Shown: positions 1 to 8,344, counted from the stretch's first letter. The stretch: 64,000 bases of DNA from Acidimicrobiaceae bacterium (GCA_947456245.1 CANGPS010000008.1:1-64000); one strand, 5' to 3'. Program-made: numbers and translations. Notes: generated by a model from the sequence alone, not told the origin.

Positions 1-23
1 CTAGCGCAGACCCCTCGGGTACC

Positions 24-911
24 TCAGGTCTCCTCGGTGCCGCGCAGGAACTGCTCGAGCTCGGCGGCGAGCTCGTCGCCGGTCGGGAGATGGTCGACGC
101 CGAGCGGATTGCCCTCTGAGGCGTCGAGGGAGACCTCGAGGGCCTTGACCATGGCGATGTGCTCCGGGTTCGACGCGATCAGGTCGTCGACCTGGCGGCG
201 TGACGAGTCGGCCGCGGCGATCAGGCCACCGGCGCTGAGCGACAGCCCGCCGACGTTGGCGACGCCCTCGATGAGGGCGGCCGAGGCCTGCGGGAAGGGC
301 ATGGCCGCCACATAGTGGGGGACCCGCGCCCAGAGCGTGATCATGTCGATGCCCGAGTCGTCGAGACGCATCTCGATCGCTGAGGTCACCCCAGCCGGCA
401 CCTCGAGCTCTCCGGGCACGAGGCCCACGTGCTCGAGCAGTCGGACCGACGAGGAGGGCACGGTGGCGGCGAGCTTGATGGGCCGGGTGTGGGGAGCGGG
501 GGCCGGGAAGGCGCCGAGGCCGATGACCAGGTTGACGTCGAAGCGGATGATCAGCTCGTAGACGGCATCGACGAAGCTTCCCCAGTGCACATCGGGCTCT
601 GGCCCGACCAGGAACAGAAGGTCGCGGCCAGCCATGTCGACGCCGGCGCGCAGCTGGATCTCCGGCCAGGTCAGCGAGGTGGTGACGCCGTCGACGATGC
701 GCACCATGGGCCTCCGGGCCCGCTGGTCGAGCAGGACATCGCCGTCGAAGGTTGCGACCAGCTCGGTCGAGGAGGTCTCGAGCAGGGCGCCGATGGCAGC
801 CGAGGCCCCGAGCCCGGCGTCGACCCACCCCTCGAGGCACACGATGAGCACCGGCTCGGCCAGAGCCGGGTCGCTGACGATGTCGTAGAGCGGCTCGTCG
901 TCGAACGCCAT
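24..911 (-). CDS. PAC2 family protein (proteasome-assembly-chaperone fold)
   Basis: A 295-aa soluble protein that reads as the PAC2 (DUF75) family common in actinobacteria. The N-terminal strand and glycine turn around EPVLIVCLEGWVDAG (residues about 19-33), the central PEPDVHW/LVIGLGAFPAPAPHTRP stretch and the length near 300 aa fit the family. The ATG lies 3 nt past the stop of the upstream phosphotransferase and has no visible Shine-Dalgarno, so it is probably translationally coupled. The bacterial family has no settled biochemical role; a chaperone or assembly function is inferred only from eukaryotic PAC2. Confidence 0.75.
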   Translation of the reverse strand: MAFDDEPLYDIVSDPALAEPVLIVCLEGWVDAGLGASAAIGALLETSSTELVATFDGDVLLDQRARRPMVRIVDGVTTSLTWPEIQLRAGVDMAGRDLLFLVGPEPDVHWGSFVDAVYELIIRFDVNLVIGLGAFPAPAPHTRPIKLAATVPSSSVRLLEHVGLVPGELEVPAGVTSAIEMRLDDSGIDMITLWARVPHYVAAMPFPQASAALIEGVANVGGLSLSAGGLIAAADSSRRQVDDLIASNPEHIAMVKALEVSLDASEGNPLGVDHLPTGDELAAELEQFLRGTEET

Positions 912-914
912 GGG

Positions 915-1967
915 CTAGAGCGTCTCGAGCGTCGTGGCGGCGGTCCGGGCCAGGAGGGCCACGTGCTCGGGGAACGAGTCGACGCTTCCGGCGTCACCGG
1001 CCTTCGCTCCCGCCATGTAGCGGGCGAAGACGCCTTGGAGGATGCAAGCAAGCTTCCAGTACCCGAAGGCCTGGTAGTAGGCGACCTTGCTGACATCGAG
1101 GCCGGAGGCGACGGCGTAGGCGTCGAGCAGCTCGGCCCGGGTCGAGAACCCCTCGGCCACCGTCGGGGCGGCGCCGAGCAGCGCCACGGCTCCGTCGCTC
1201 GGCTCGGCCCAGTAGACGAGGAGCAGGCCGAGGTCGGCCAGGGGGTCGCCGAGCGTGCAGATCTCCCAGTCGAGGATGGCAGCCACCTCTCCCTGGTCGT
1301 TGAGGACCGTGTTGTCGAGGCGGTAGTCGCCGTGGACCACCGTGGCGCCCTGCTGGGCGGGGATGGAGGCGGCGAGCTGGTCGCCAACGGCCTCCACGAG
1401 CCCGCCGTGGTCCACGCCCTCCACGGCCATCTGCTCGTACTGGCCGCGCCAGCGCTTGAGCTGGCGCTCGATGTAGCCATCCTTGCGGGCGAGGTCGCCG
1501 AGCCCCACCGCGTCGACGTCCACCGCGTGCAGCGCAGCGAGGGTGGCGGCGAGGTTGGGACCGATCAGGCGGCGCTGGTCGACGCTGAATGCGGCCTCAG
1601 CGGTGGCGGCGTCCCGCAGGATGTGGCCCTCGACGAACTCCATGACGTAGAAGGGCCGCTCGTTGACCGCCTCGTCGACGCAGAGGCCATAGGTCTCAGG
1701 CACCGCCACGCCGGCCGGACCGAGGGCCGACAGGATGGTGTGCTCACGCACCATGTCGTGGGCGGTGGGGAGGACGTGGCTGGTCGGCGGCCGGCGGAGG
1801 GCGACGGAGCGGCCTGCGGCGTCGGTCACCCGATACGTCAGGTTGGAGCGTCCGCCGGCGACGAGGTCGAAGCGGAAGGGTCCGACGAGGCCGTCGACGT
1901 TCTCGGTCAGCCACCTGCTGACGTTCTCGACGTCGATCCCGATCGGTGCGGAGGTCATGTCTGCCAT
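915..1967 (-). CDS. Phosphotransferase family protein (APH/ACAD10-like kinase fold)
   Basis: A 350-aa protein of the aminoglycoside-phosphotransferase/choline-kinase fold. Visible motifs are the catalytic loop HGDYRLDN (residues 212-219) and the metal-binding ILDWE (231-235), followed by GDPLADLG. This subgroup, related to the kinase domain of ACAD10, is usually found with acyl-CoA metabolism genes and probably phosphorylates a hydroxyacyl or similar small substrate; true aminoglycoside resistance is unlikely. I chose the ATG at 1967 (MADMTS) because a -10-like TAGCGT ends 7 nt before it, giving a leaderless mRNA; an ATG at 2003 would lie upstream of that promoter. Confidence 0.8.
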   Translation of the reverse strand: MADMTSAPIGIDVENVSRWLTENVDGLVGPFRFDLVAGGRSNLTYRVTDAAGRSVALRRPPTSHVLPTAHDMVREHTILSALGPAGVAVPETYGLCVDEAVNERPFYVMEFVEGHILRDAATAEAAFSVDQRRLIGPNLAATLAALHAVDVDAVGLGDLARKDGYIERQLKRWRGQYEQMAVEGVDHGGLVEAVGDQLAASIPAQQGATVVHGDYRLDNTVLNDQGEVAAILDWEICTLGDPLADLGLLLVYWAEPSDGAVALLGAAPTVAEGFSTRAELLDAYAVASGLDVSKVAYYQAFGYWKLACILQGVFARYMAGAKAGDAGSVDSFPEHVALLARTAATTLETL

Positions 1968-1974
1968 GTCCGGC

Positions 1975-1980
1975 ACGCTA
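1975..1980 (-). promoter_or_regulatory. -10-like hexamer TAGCGT for the phosphotransferase-PAC2 operon
   Basis: TAGCGT on the minus strand with 7 nt to the ATG at 1967: leaderless geometry. It is divergent from the hexamer at 2015-2020. Confidence 0.5.
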
Positions 1981-2014
1981 CCTGTTCTCTGGCCCGCCGG
2001 CATCGGCCTCCCGG

Positions 2015-2020
2015 TAACGT
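2015..2020 (+). promoter_or_regulatory. -10-like hexamer TAACGT for ybbN-folP2-holA
   Basis: TAACGT with 6 nt to the GTG at 2027; a leaderless start is implied. Confidence 0.45.
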
Positions 2021-2026
2021 GGGACC

Positions 2027-2734
2027 GTGAACAGCGCGACCGAAGCCACCTTCCAGACCGAGGTCATCGAGGCCTCCATGACGCGACCGGTGGTGGTGCT
2101 GCTCTGGTCGCCCCGCACCGATCCCGGTAACGAGATGGGCGTGCTGCTCGAGGCGCTGATCTCGGCTCGAGGCAACGAGGTCTCGCTCGTCGGCGTCGAT
2201 GTCGAGTCCAGCCCACAGATCGCCCAGGCCTTCCACACCGAGGTGTTCCCGTCGGCGTTCGTCGTGGTCGAGGGCAAGCCCTACCTCGGCTTCACCGGTC
2301 CCGTGCCGCCGGCGGAGGTGCAGGCCTTCGTCGACCAGCTCGTCCCGCCCCCGTCGGAGGCCGACGAGCTCACGGCGGCGGGTGACGAGGTCTCGCTCCG
2401 CAAGGCGCTGGAGCTCGACCCCGGCCACGCCGGTGCCATCGAGGCGCTCGCCCGGATCCTCATCGACTCGGCGCGACCCACCGAGGCCCTGGAGCTGCTG
2501 GCCAGGATCCCGGAGACCCCCGAGGTCCACGCACTCAACGCCGAGGCCAGGCTGGCGGAAGCCCACGTCTCGACCGCAGAGGCCGAGATCACGCCGAAGC
2601 TCGACGAGCTCCTGGAGCGGGTGGCCGAGGACGAGTCCGCCCGACAGGAGTACCTCGACCTCCTCGAGGCCCTCGGTGCAGCCAACCCGTTGACTGCCAC
2701 CTATCGCAAGGCGCTGGCCGCGCGCCTGTTCTGA
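2027..2734 (+). CDS. Thioredoxin-fold co-chaperone, YbbN/CnoX-like
   Basis: A 235-aa protein with an N-terminal thioredoxin fold (residues 1-105; WSPRTDPG at the active-site position, VFPSAFVVVEGKPYLGF for the cis-Pro strand) and a C-terminal helical TPR-like region (about 110-235, with repeated LELDPGHAGAIEALARIL and TPEVHALNAEARLAEA). This architecture is that of YbbN/CnoX, which holds unfolding proteins. The CXXC redox pair is absent, as in many YbbN proteins, so a chaperone role is likelier than a disulfide reductase. GTG start set by the upstream hexamer. It is followed after 3 nt by folP2. Confidence 0.7.
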   Translation: MNSATEATFQTEVIEASMTRPVVVLLWSPRTDPGNEMGVLLEALISARGNEVSLVGVDVESSPQIAQAFHTEVFPSAFVVVEGKPYLGFTGPVPPAEVQAFVDQLVPPPSEADELTAAGDEVSLRKALELDPGHAGAIEALARILIDSARPTEALELLARIPETPEVHALNAEARLAEAHVSTAEAEITPKLDELLERVAEDESARQEYLDLLEALGAANPLTATYRKALAARLF

Positions 2735-2737
2735 CCG

Positions 2738-3595
2738 GTGGCCCTCACCTCGGACATCTCTGCGAGCCGGCTGGACCTCGGACCCACCCGCTTCGACATC
2801 ACCACCCGGGCCCTGGTCATGGGCATCTTGAACCGGACGCCCGACTCGTTCTACGACAAGGGCGCCACCTGGGGCTTCGACCAGTTCCTGGCCAAGGCCG
2901 AGTCCCACGTGCTCGCCGGTGCGGACCTGCTCGACGTGGGTGGGGTGAAGGCGGGACCGGGCGAGGAGGTCACCGAGGCCGAGGAGCTCGATCGGGTCGT
3001 CAACGCCGTCTCCGCCCTCGCCGAGCGGTTCGACACACCGATCTCCATCGACACGTGGAGGGCCAGCGTGGCCAGAGAGTGCTTCGCCGTGGGGGCCGTG
3101 GTGGGCAACGACATCTCGGGGTTCGGTGACCCGGACTATGTCCACGTGGCGGCGGCGGCGGGCGCCTCGGTGGTGGCCACCCACATCCGCCTCAAGCCGC
3201 GCGTCGCCGATCCGAACCCCGTCTATCCCGACGTCGTGGCCAACGTGGGCGAGTTCCTCTCCGACCGCGCCAATCAGGCCCTGGCGGCCGGCATCCCCCC
3301 TGAGCGGATCATCGTCGACGCCGGCCTCGACCTCGGCAAGACGGCGGCGCAGTCCCTCGAGCTGCTCCGCCACTCGAGCGCCCTGGCCGACCTCGGCTTC
3401 CCTCTGCTGCTGTCGGTCTCGAACAAGACGTGTCTCGGCGTCCTGCTCGACCTTGAGGTCGACCAGCGCATCGAGGCCTCGTTGGCCGCCGCGTCCGTCG
3501 GGATCCTGCGGGGCTGTCGCGTGCTCCGGGTCCATGACGTCGCCGGGACGGTGGCGGTGAGAGACGCGCTCGACACCCTGCTGAGCGCCCCGTGA
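2738..3595 (+). CDS. Dihydropteroate synthase homologue, FolP2-type
   Basis: A 285-aa TIM-barrel protein of the DHPS family. MGILNRTPDSFYDKG (residues 28-42), DVGGVKAGPGEEV, SIDTWRA and LLSVSNKT match the mycobacterial FolP2 paralogue. In catalytic FolP the second loop reads roughly GGxSTRPG and helps bind p-aminobenzoate and sulfonamide; here it is GGVKAGPG. FolP2 of mycobacteria is reported not to behave as a normal DHPS, so folate synthesis should not be assumed. GTG start; its 3' end overlaps holA by 4 nt, so the two are co-translated. Confidence 0.8.
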   Translation: MALTSDISASRLDLGPTRFDITTRALVMGILNRTPDSFYDKGATWGFDQFLAKAESHVLAGADLLDVGGVKAGPGEEVTEAEELDRVVNAVSALAERFDTPISIDTWRASVARECFAVGAVVGNDISGFGDPDYVHVAAAAGASVVATHIRLKPRVADPNPVYPDVVANVGEFLSDRANQALAAGIPPERIIVDAGLDLGKTAAQSLELLRHSSALADLGFPLLLSVSNKTCLGVLLDLEVDQRIEASLAAASVGILRGCRVLRVHDVAGTVAVRDALDTLLSAP

Positions 3596-4587
3596 CCAAG
3601 CGGGACGCCTCGCCCGGTGCGGCCTACCTGGTCACCGGCTCCGACGAGGTGCTGGTCGCCAACGAGGTCCGCGACCTGATCGGTGAGCTCCTCGGTGCCA
3701 GAGATGCGTCGCTCGTCGTCGAGGAGCAGTCGGTTGACGATCTCGAGGACGGCGAGCCCGGTCCGATCATCGACGCGTTCATGACCCCGCCGTTCCTGGT
3801 GGACCGACGGATCGTCGTGGTCCGCCGAGCGGGCAGGCTCACCGCCGACGCCTCGCGACAAGTGGCTGCCGCCCTGGCGACGCCACCGCCGGGGGCGGTC
3901 CTGATCCTCTCGGGAGACGGCGGGACCCCGACGCCCACGCTCAAGAAGGCCGTGGCAGCCGTCGGAGAGGTAATCTCCGTGGGCACGAGGACCGCGGGTG
4001 AGAAGAAGTCCTACCTGTCGGACCACCTGCGCCACGCGCCGGTGCGCCTCAACGCCGCCGCCACCAAGGTGCTGGCCGACCACCTGGGCGAGGACCTGGG
4101 CCGGCTCAATGGGATCCTCGAGACCCTGGCCTCCGCCTACGGGACCGACGTGACCGTCGACCCGGCGATGCTCGCTCCCTATCTCGGCCAGAAGGGCCAG
4201 GTCCCGATCTGGGACCTGACCGACCGCGTCGAGGAGGGCGATGCCGAGGAGGCCCTCAAGGTCCTGGCGCGCATGATGGGCCCGGGCGGCATCTCGGCCC
4301 ACGTGCTCACCGCCAGCTTCGACAACCGCTTCAGCCAGCTGGCCCGGCTCGACGGCGCCGACGTTCGCTCCGGCGACGACGTGGTGGCGATCCTCGGCGG
4401 CGCGCCCTTCGTGGCCAAGAAGCTCTTCGCCCTCTCGTCCCGGATCAGCCACGAGGGGGTGGTCCGGGCGCTCGACCTGATCGGGGAGGCGGACCTGGCG
4501 CTCAAGGGCGGATCGGGGCTCGAGGAGCGGCTCGTCACCGAGGTGCTCGTGGCCCGGCTGTCCCACCTCTGCGCGGCCGGTCGCTGA
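3592..4587 (+). CDS. holA: DNA polymerase III subunit delta
   Basis: A 331-aa clamp-loader delta subunit. It shows the family layout: an N-terminal AAA+-like domain starting AYLVTGSDEVLVANEVRDL with no functional Walker A, VVVRRAGRL near residue 79, a middle helical domain (LADHLGEDLGRLNGILETLA) and a C-terminal collar domain (RISHEGVVRALDLIGEADLALKGG). Delta opens the beta clamp during loading. GTG start in a GTGA overlap with folP2. It is the last gene before the accessory cassette at 4.6 kb. Confidence 0.9.
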   Translation: MTKRDASPGAAYLVTGSDEVLVANEVRDLIGELLGARDASLVVEEQSVDDLEDGEPGPIIDAFMTPPFLVDRRIVVVRRAGRLTADASRQVAAALATPPPGAVLILSGDGGTPTPTLKKAVAAVGEVISVGTRTAGEKKSYLSDHLRHAPVRLNAAATKVLADHLGEDLGRLNGILETLASAYGTDVTVDPAMLAPYLGQKGQVPIWDLTDRVEEGDAEEALKVLARMMGPGGISAHVLTASFDNRFSQLARLDGADVRSGDDVVAILGGAPFVAKKLFALSSRISHEGVVRALDLIGEADLALKGGSGLEERLVTEVLVARLSHLCAAGR

Positions 4588-4610
4588 GGGATCTCGCTTG
4601 GGCCCACTGG

Positions 4611-4616
4611 TAGGGT
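4611..4616 (+). promoter_or_regulatory. Extended -10-like TGG-TAGGGT upstream of sulfotransferase 1
   Basis: TAGGGT in the holA/sulfotransferase gap, about 29 nt before the GTG, so this transcript would have a short leader rather than being leaderless. Confidence 0.4.
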
Positions 4617-4645
4617 CACGGCTGCCGGAGGGCTGAGCAGAGGAG

Positions 4646-5569
4646 GTGGGGGCGACGGACACGAAGATCCTGTACGTCGCCGGCCCGGGCCGCTCGGGGT
4701 CCACGCTCCTCACCGACATCCTCGGCCAGGTCGATGGCTGGGCCAATGTCGGCGAGCTGATGTTCTTCTGGCGCAACCGTGCTCCCGGCTCGACGCGGTC
4801 GTGTGGCTGCGGTGCCCTGCTGATCGAGTGCGCCTTCTGGGCGGAGGTGGCCGAGCGGGCGCCGAAGGCCACGGCGCTCGACAGGTCGGTCGTGGAGCTC
4901 GCCTATCGATCCCGGGCCGCCTCGAGATGGCCCGGCCTCGTCGTGAGGGAGCGTCGTCACGACGCCGCGTTCGACGCATGGCGTGATGCGCTGGCCGAGC
5001 TCTACGCCGCCGTCGCTGCCGCGACAGGCTGCCGGGTCATCATCGACTCGTCGAAGCAGCCACCCTCCGCTCTCGTGGCGACCTCGCCAGGCGTCGGCGA
5101 CGTGTCGCTCCTGCAGCTGACGAGGGACCCACGAGCGGTGGTCACCTCGTGGCTCTACCCCAAGGCCAGCGAGGACTTCCCCGACGAGCAGCTCTTCGCC
5201 ATGAGGCCGAGTCGCTCGACCTTCGACTGGATCGCACAGTCGGCGGCGACCGACTTCGTCCTCAGGCGCCGGGTGTCCGCCGATCGCTACCTTCGCCTCG
5301 CCTACGAGGACTTCGTTGCACAACCGAGACCATCGGTCGAGCGGATCGTGGCGTGGATGGGGGAGCCCGACGTCGCTCTCCCCTTCACCTCGGCCACCAC
5401 GGTCGTGACGGAGCCGACACACTCGATCTCCGGGAACCCCGACCGCCTGGGAGGGTCTGAGCGGTCGATCGTCGACCGGCAGCGCTGGCGGAGCGAGCTC
5501 GACCCACGGACCCGTCGCATGGTCGAGGTGGCCACCTGGCCGCTGGCCAGGGCCTACGGCTACCGCTGA
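4646..5569 (+). CDS. Sulfotransferase family protein 1
   Basis: A 307-aa cytoplasmic PAPS-dependent sulfotransferase homologue. The 5'-phosphosulfate loop is VAGPGRSGSTLL (about 11-22); the 3'-phosphate-binding segment is LLQLTRDPRAVVTSW (about 154-168), and IIDSSKQPP (about 132-140) fits the sulfotransferase core. A CGCG-x5-C-x-FW motif at residues 53-65 is shared with the second sulfotransferase (7156-8055), and both end in YGYR, so they are paralogues. GTG is the only start between the upstream in-frame TGA (4634) and the P-loop, although AGGAG abuts it closely. Acceptor unknown; a surface glycan or lipid is the likely kind of substrate given the nearby glycosyltransferase. Confidence 0.8.
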   Translation: MGATDTKILYVAGPGRSGSTLLTDILGQVDGWANVGELMFFWRNRAPGSTRSCGCGALLIECAFWAEVAERAPKATALDRSVVELAYRSRAASRWPGLVVRERRHDAAFDAWRDALAELYAAVAAATGCRVIIDSSKQPPSALVATSPGVGDVSLLQLTRDPRAVVTSWLYPKASEDFPDEQLFAMRPSRSTFDWIAQSAATDFVLRRRVSADRYLRLAYEDFVAQPRPSVERIVAWMGEPDVALPFTSATTVVTEPTHSISGNPDRLGGSERSIVDRQRWRSELDPRTRRMVEVATWPLARAYGYR

Positions 5570-5573
5570 ACGG

Positions 5574-6038
5574 TCAGGCCGCAGGCGTCAGCAGCGGCCG
5601 GAGCGAGACGATCCTCGCCCCTGAGCGGTCGAGCTCGTCGGCAAGTGACCCTGCGCGGACCACCACGACGGTCTCGACCCCACGGTCGACGAGCGCTGCG
5701 GCGAGCGGCGCGAAGCAGTGGTCGCCGCTTGCGATGACGACGCGGTGATGGCGCTCGGCGATCCGATCGGGATCGGCATCCTCGAGGAGCTTGCGGTCAG
5801 CGCCGTCGATACCGTGGCCGACCCGGTAGCTGTAGCAGCGGGTGGGGTAGTGGGCGGCCACGTCGAACAGCGCGGTGGCGGCGAAGCGCCCGCCGCTGGC
5901 GATGATCCGTCGTGCCGTCGGCTCCACCTCGCCGGCGGCCTCGATCTGGCCGATGGCCTCGAGCACGTGTGAGCTGTCGGCGGCCGTGTGGTTCTCGATG
6001 TCCATCAGGACGAGGGTGCTGCAGGTCGTGTTGGTCAT
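5574..6038 (-). CDS. NYN-domain protein (PIN-like, LabA/DUF88 family)
   Basis: A 154-aa single-domain protein. The acidic motif LVLMDIENH (residues 9-17) and VVIASGDHCFAPLAAAL (about 99-115) place the conserved aspartates of the NYN/PIN-like nuclease fold; VETVVV and a final strand follow. Such proteins are usually RNases. ATG start with GGAGGAG a few nt upstream. It is convergent with sulfotransferase 1, with only 4 nt between stop codons, and divergent from the glycosyltransferase. A role in the cassette is not obvious; it may simply share the insertion site. Confidence 0.75.
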   Translation of the reverse strand: MTNTTCSTLVLMDIENHTAADSSHVLEAIGQIEAAGEVEPTARRIIASGGRFAATALFDVAAHYPTRCYSYRVGHGIDGADRKLLEDADPDRIAERHHRVVIASGDHCFAPLAAALVDRGVETVVVVRAGSLADELDRSGARIVSLRPLLTPAA

Positions 6039-6184
6039 GGGGCTCCTCCGGTCGGTTGGACCTTCAGTGTGCCGATCGGGTGTGACATGGCGCCGTGATC
6101 GGCCCGCACCGGAGGAGGGTCCCGATCAGGTGCAAGACTCGCGGGCATCCGGCGCAGGATCGTGAAGGACGAGGAGGACGCAGG

Positions 6185-7159
6185 GTGGTGGATGAAGGAT
6201 CGACGGGTCGGTCACCCGAGGTCTCCGTCATCATCCCTGCCTATGGCGTCGCCGAGTGGATCGTCGGCTCGGTCGCCAGCGTCCTGGCGCAGTCCGTGTC
6301 GCTCGAGGTCATCGTCGTCGACGACGCCAGCCCTGATGAGGGAATAGCAAAGCTCAAGGCTGCCTTTCCTGACGAGCCGAGGCTTCGCATCGTGACCAAT
6401 CAGAGGACCAAGGGCGTCTGCGGAGCTCGCAACACGGGCCTGGAGCTGGCGGCTGCTCCATGGTTGGTCTTTCTCGATGGTGATGACCAGCTTCTGCCAG
6501 AGGGCCTCGACGCGCTGCTTCGAGCAGCCTCCGACGGTGTGGTGGGTGTGTTCGGGTCCTTCCGGCATGTGGATGGCTCCGGGCGAGACGTGGCCTCTTC
6601 GTGGCTCGAAGATCGGGCTGATGTACAGCGGAGGTTCCCGCATCGCCTGTTGGACCTCGCACTGCTGCCTCGTCGGACCTTCAATCCGCCTCCCGGGGCG
6701 ATGCTGTTCTCCGCTGAGGCGATGTGGGGCGTGGGTGGCTGGGACGAATCTGCCTCCGGAGTAGGTCGGTCTGAGGACTTCGAGGTCGTCATGCGAATGG
6801 CCACTCGAGGCCCGTTCGTGATGATGGACACCCCCGTTCTCGCCTACCTGCAGCGACCCGGTTCTCGTTCGACGGGCGAGAGGAACAACCGGCGTCGACT
6901 GCTGACGAGGCTCGCCATCGTTCGGCGCACACCTCGGTCGAGTCGACCGGCTGTGGGTCGCGCCCAGGGTCAGGCCTATCTGCGCCTCGTGGTCCCTCGC
7001 GTTCGCTCGGTGATCTCGGGCGGTGGTGCGAGGTCCGGGCTGGTCGGCCTGCTCGATCTCCTGCTGGCTGGGGCATTCGTGATCTGGGGCATGGCGTGCT
7101 GGCCGCTGCCCGCCTGGCGGCAGAGTTGGCCCACGCTTCGGCGACGGGGGCAGCAGTGA
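6185..7159 (+). CDS. Family 2 glycosyltransferase
   Basis: A 324-aa GT-A-fold inverting glycosyltransferase. Motifs: EVSVIIPAYGVAEWI (N-terminal nucleotide-binding strand), VIVVDDASPDEG, a DXD-type LVFLDGDDQLLPEG, then VGRSEDFEVVMRM, where the ED pair would supply the catalytic base. The C-terminus has one hydrophobic stretch (LLDLLLAGAFVIWGMACW) that may anchor it to the membrane. GTG at 6185 is preferred to upstream ATGs because GAGGAGG (6171-6177) sits 7 nt before it. The coding sequence looks AT-richer than its neighbours (for example 6330-6380), a hint of transfer. Its stop overlaps the GTG of sulfotransferase 2. Confidence 0.85.
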   Translation: MVDEGSTGRSPEVSVIIPAYGVAEWIVGSVASVLAQSVSLEVIVVDDASPDEGIAKLKAAFPDEPRLRIVTNQRTKGVCGARNTGLELAAAPWLVFLDGDDQLLPEGLDALLRAASDGVVGVFGSFRHVDGSGRDVASSWLEDRADVQRRFPHRLLDLALLPRRTFNPPPGAMLFSAEAMWGVGGWDESASGVGRSEDFEVVMRMATRGPFVMMDTPVLAYLQRPGSRSTGERNNRRRLLTRLAIVRRTPRSSRPAVGRAQGQAYLRLVVPRVRSVISGGGARSGLVGLLDLLLAGAFVIWGMACWPLPAWRQSWPTLRRRGQQ

Positions 7160-8055
7160 CGACGGTCCTCTACCTCGCAGGAGCTGGTCGATCAGGATCG
7201 ACCCTGCTCGCCTCGATCCTCGGCCAGTCGCCCAGCGTGGTCGACGTGGGCGAGCTCTGGAAGATCTGGCGGGTTATGGGAGAGCCGGGGCGTCGGTGTG
7301 GATGTGGTGCCGAGCTCGTCGACTGCCCCTTCTGGCGATCGGTCGCCGAGGCGTCTCCCGGCGTCCTCGAGGCGGACCCCGAGCTGCTCGCCACCATGGC
7401 CAGGATCGGTCGGGCCCGTGGATCGGGCGGGCTCTGGGCCCAGCTGCGCCTCGGTCGGTCTGGCACTGAGGCCTATGCCGATCGTCTTCGCCGGCTCTAC
7501 GAGGCCATCGTGGAGGTCTCCTCCGCACGGGTGATCATCGACAGCTCGAAGATGCCTGGTCCGGCGATGGTGGTCGAGTCGATGGATGCCCTCGATGTGC
7601 GCGTGCTCCACCTGACGAGGGACCCGAGGGCCGTGGCCGCCTCGTGGACGAACCGCAAGGATGACCCCAACGGGGCCCACCACCTTGAGGCGCGCGAGCC
7701 AGGGGCGGTGGCGAGGGCGTGGATGACGAGGGCGCTGGCCACCGAGACCCTCGTGCGGGCCGGTGCCGATGCCTACCGGCGCGAGTCCTACGAGCGGTTT
7801 GCGACCGAGCCGGAGGTGGTGGTCGACGAAGTGCTCGCCTTCATCGGGGAGCCTGCCGGTTCTCCGGCGTTCGTCGGGCCGTCCACCGTCCTGCTCGAGG
7901 CGACGCACTCGACCGGGGGGAACCCTGGGCGCTTCGAGCGACAGGAGCGCATCGTCTCGCTCGACGATCGCTGGAGGGGCGAACTCGACCCGGGTGCGAG
8001 GCGCACAGTGGAGAGGATCACCACGCCGATGCGTCAGATCTACGGGTATCGCTGA
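7156..8055 (+). CDS. Sulfotransferase family protein 2
   Basis: A 299-aa paralogue of the protein at 4646-5569. It has LAGAGRSGSTLL as PAPS loop, CGCG-x5-C-x-FW, VIIDSSKMPG, VLHLTRDPRAVAASW and the C-terminal IYGYR. I place the start at the GTG at 7156, which overlaps the TGA of the glycosyltransferase (GTGA), rather than the ATG at 7096 deep inside that gene. The coupling suggests the two enzymes modify the same glycan: one adds a sugar, the other a sulfate. Confidence 0.82.
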   Translation: MTTVLYLAGAGRSGSTLLASILGQSPSVVDVGELWKIWRVMGEPGRRCGCGAELVDCPFWRSVAEASPGVLEADPELLATMARIGRARGSGGLWAQLRLGRSGTEAYADRLRRLYEAIVEVSSARVIIDSSKMPGPAMVVESMDALDVRVLHLTRDPRAVAASWTNRKDDPNGAHHLEAREPGAVARAWMTRALATETLVRAGADAYRRESYERFATEPEVVVDEVLAFIGEPAGSPAFVGPSTVLLEATHSTGGNPGRFERQERIVSLDDRWRGELDPGARRTVERITTPMRQIYGYR

Positions 8056-8057
8056 GA

Positions 8058-8073
8058 CGTCGCCGAGGCGACG
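8058..8073. terminator. Hairpin between convergent sulfotransferase 2 and rpsT
   Basis: CGTCGC-CGAG-GCGACG stem-loop, no T-tract; placed between two stop codons, so it could act in both directions. Confidence 0.4.
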
Positions 8074-8080
8074 CAGCCGT

Positions 8081-8344
8081 TCAGGCGCTGATCGAGTTGA
8101 TCTGGCGCATCAGGCGGCGCTTGCGGTTGGCCGCCTGGTTCTTGTGGATCACGCCCGAGGCTGCAGCCTTGTCGATGCGCTTCACGGCGAGCCGCAGGGC
8201 CTCGACTGAGTCCTCAGAGCCGGCCTCGGCGGTCGCCACGGCGACCTTGGTGCGGGTCTTCATCTCCGAGCGGACGGCCTTGTTGGCGAGGCGACGACGC
8301 TCGTTCTGACGGTTGCGCTTGATCTGGCTCTTGATGTTTGCCAC
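8081..8344 (-). CDS. rpsT: 30S ribosomal protein S20
   Basis: An 87-aa basic three-helix protein: [17 protein letters not shown] at the start, [10 protein letters not shown], and [21 protein letters not shown] near the end, all typical of S20, which binds 16S rRNA. I use the GTG at 8344 (V/M-ANIKS), with GAGG 6 nt upstream on the minus strand, rather than an ATG at 8389 that would add 15 unrelated residues. Its divergent placement beside lepA is a widespread bacterial arrangement. Confidence 0.93.
   Translation of the reverse strand: MANIKSQIKRNRQNERRRLANKAVRSEMKTRTKVAVATAEAGSEDSVEALRLAVKRIDKAAASGVIHKNQAANRKRRLMRQINSISA

Noticed and set aside
1-23. Possible gene end at the left edge
   Set aside because: Only 23 bases lie before the PAC2 stop codon, and no frame can be judged.
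915-1967. Aminoglycoside resistance gene
   Set aside because: The APH-like motifs are those of the large ACAD10-type family; nothing suggests antibiotic specificity.
4646-8055. Defence or prophage island because of the NYN nuclease
   Set aside because: No integrase, restriction, toxin-antitoxin or phage gene accompanies it; the neighbours are glycan enzymes.
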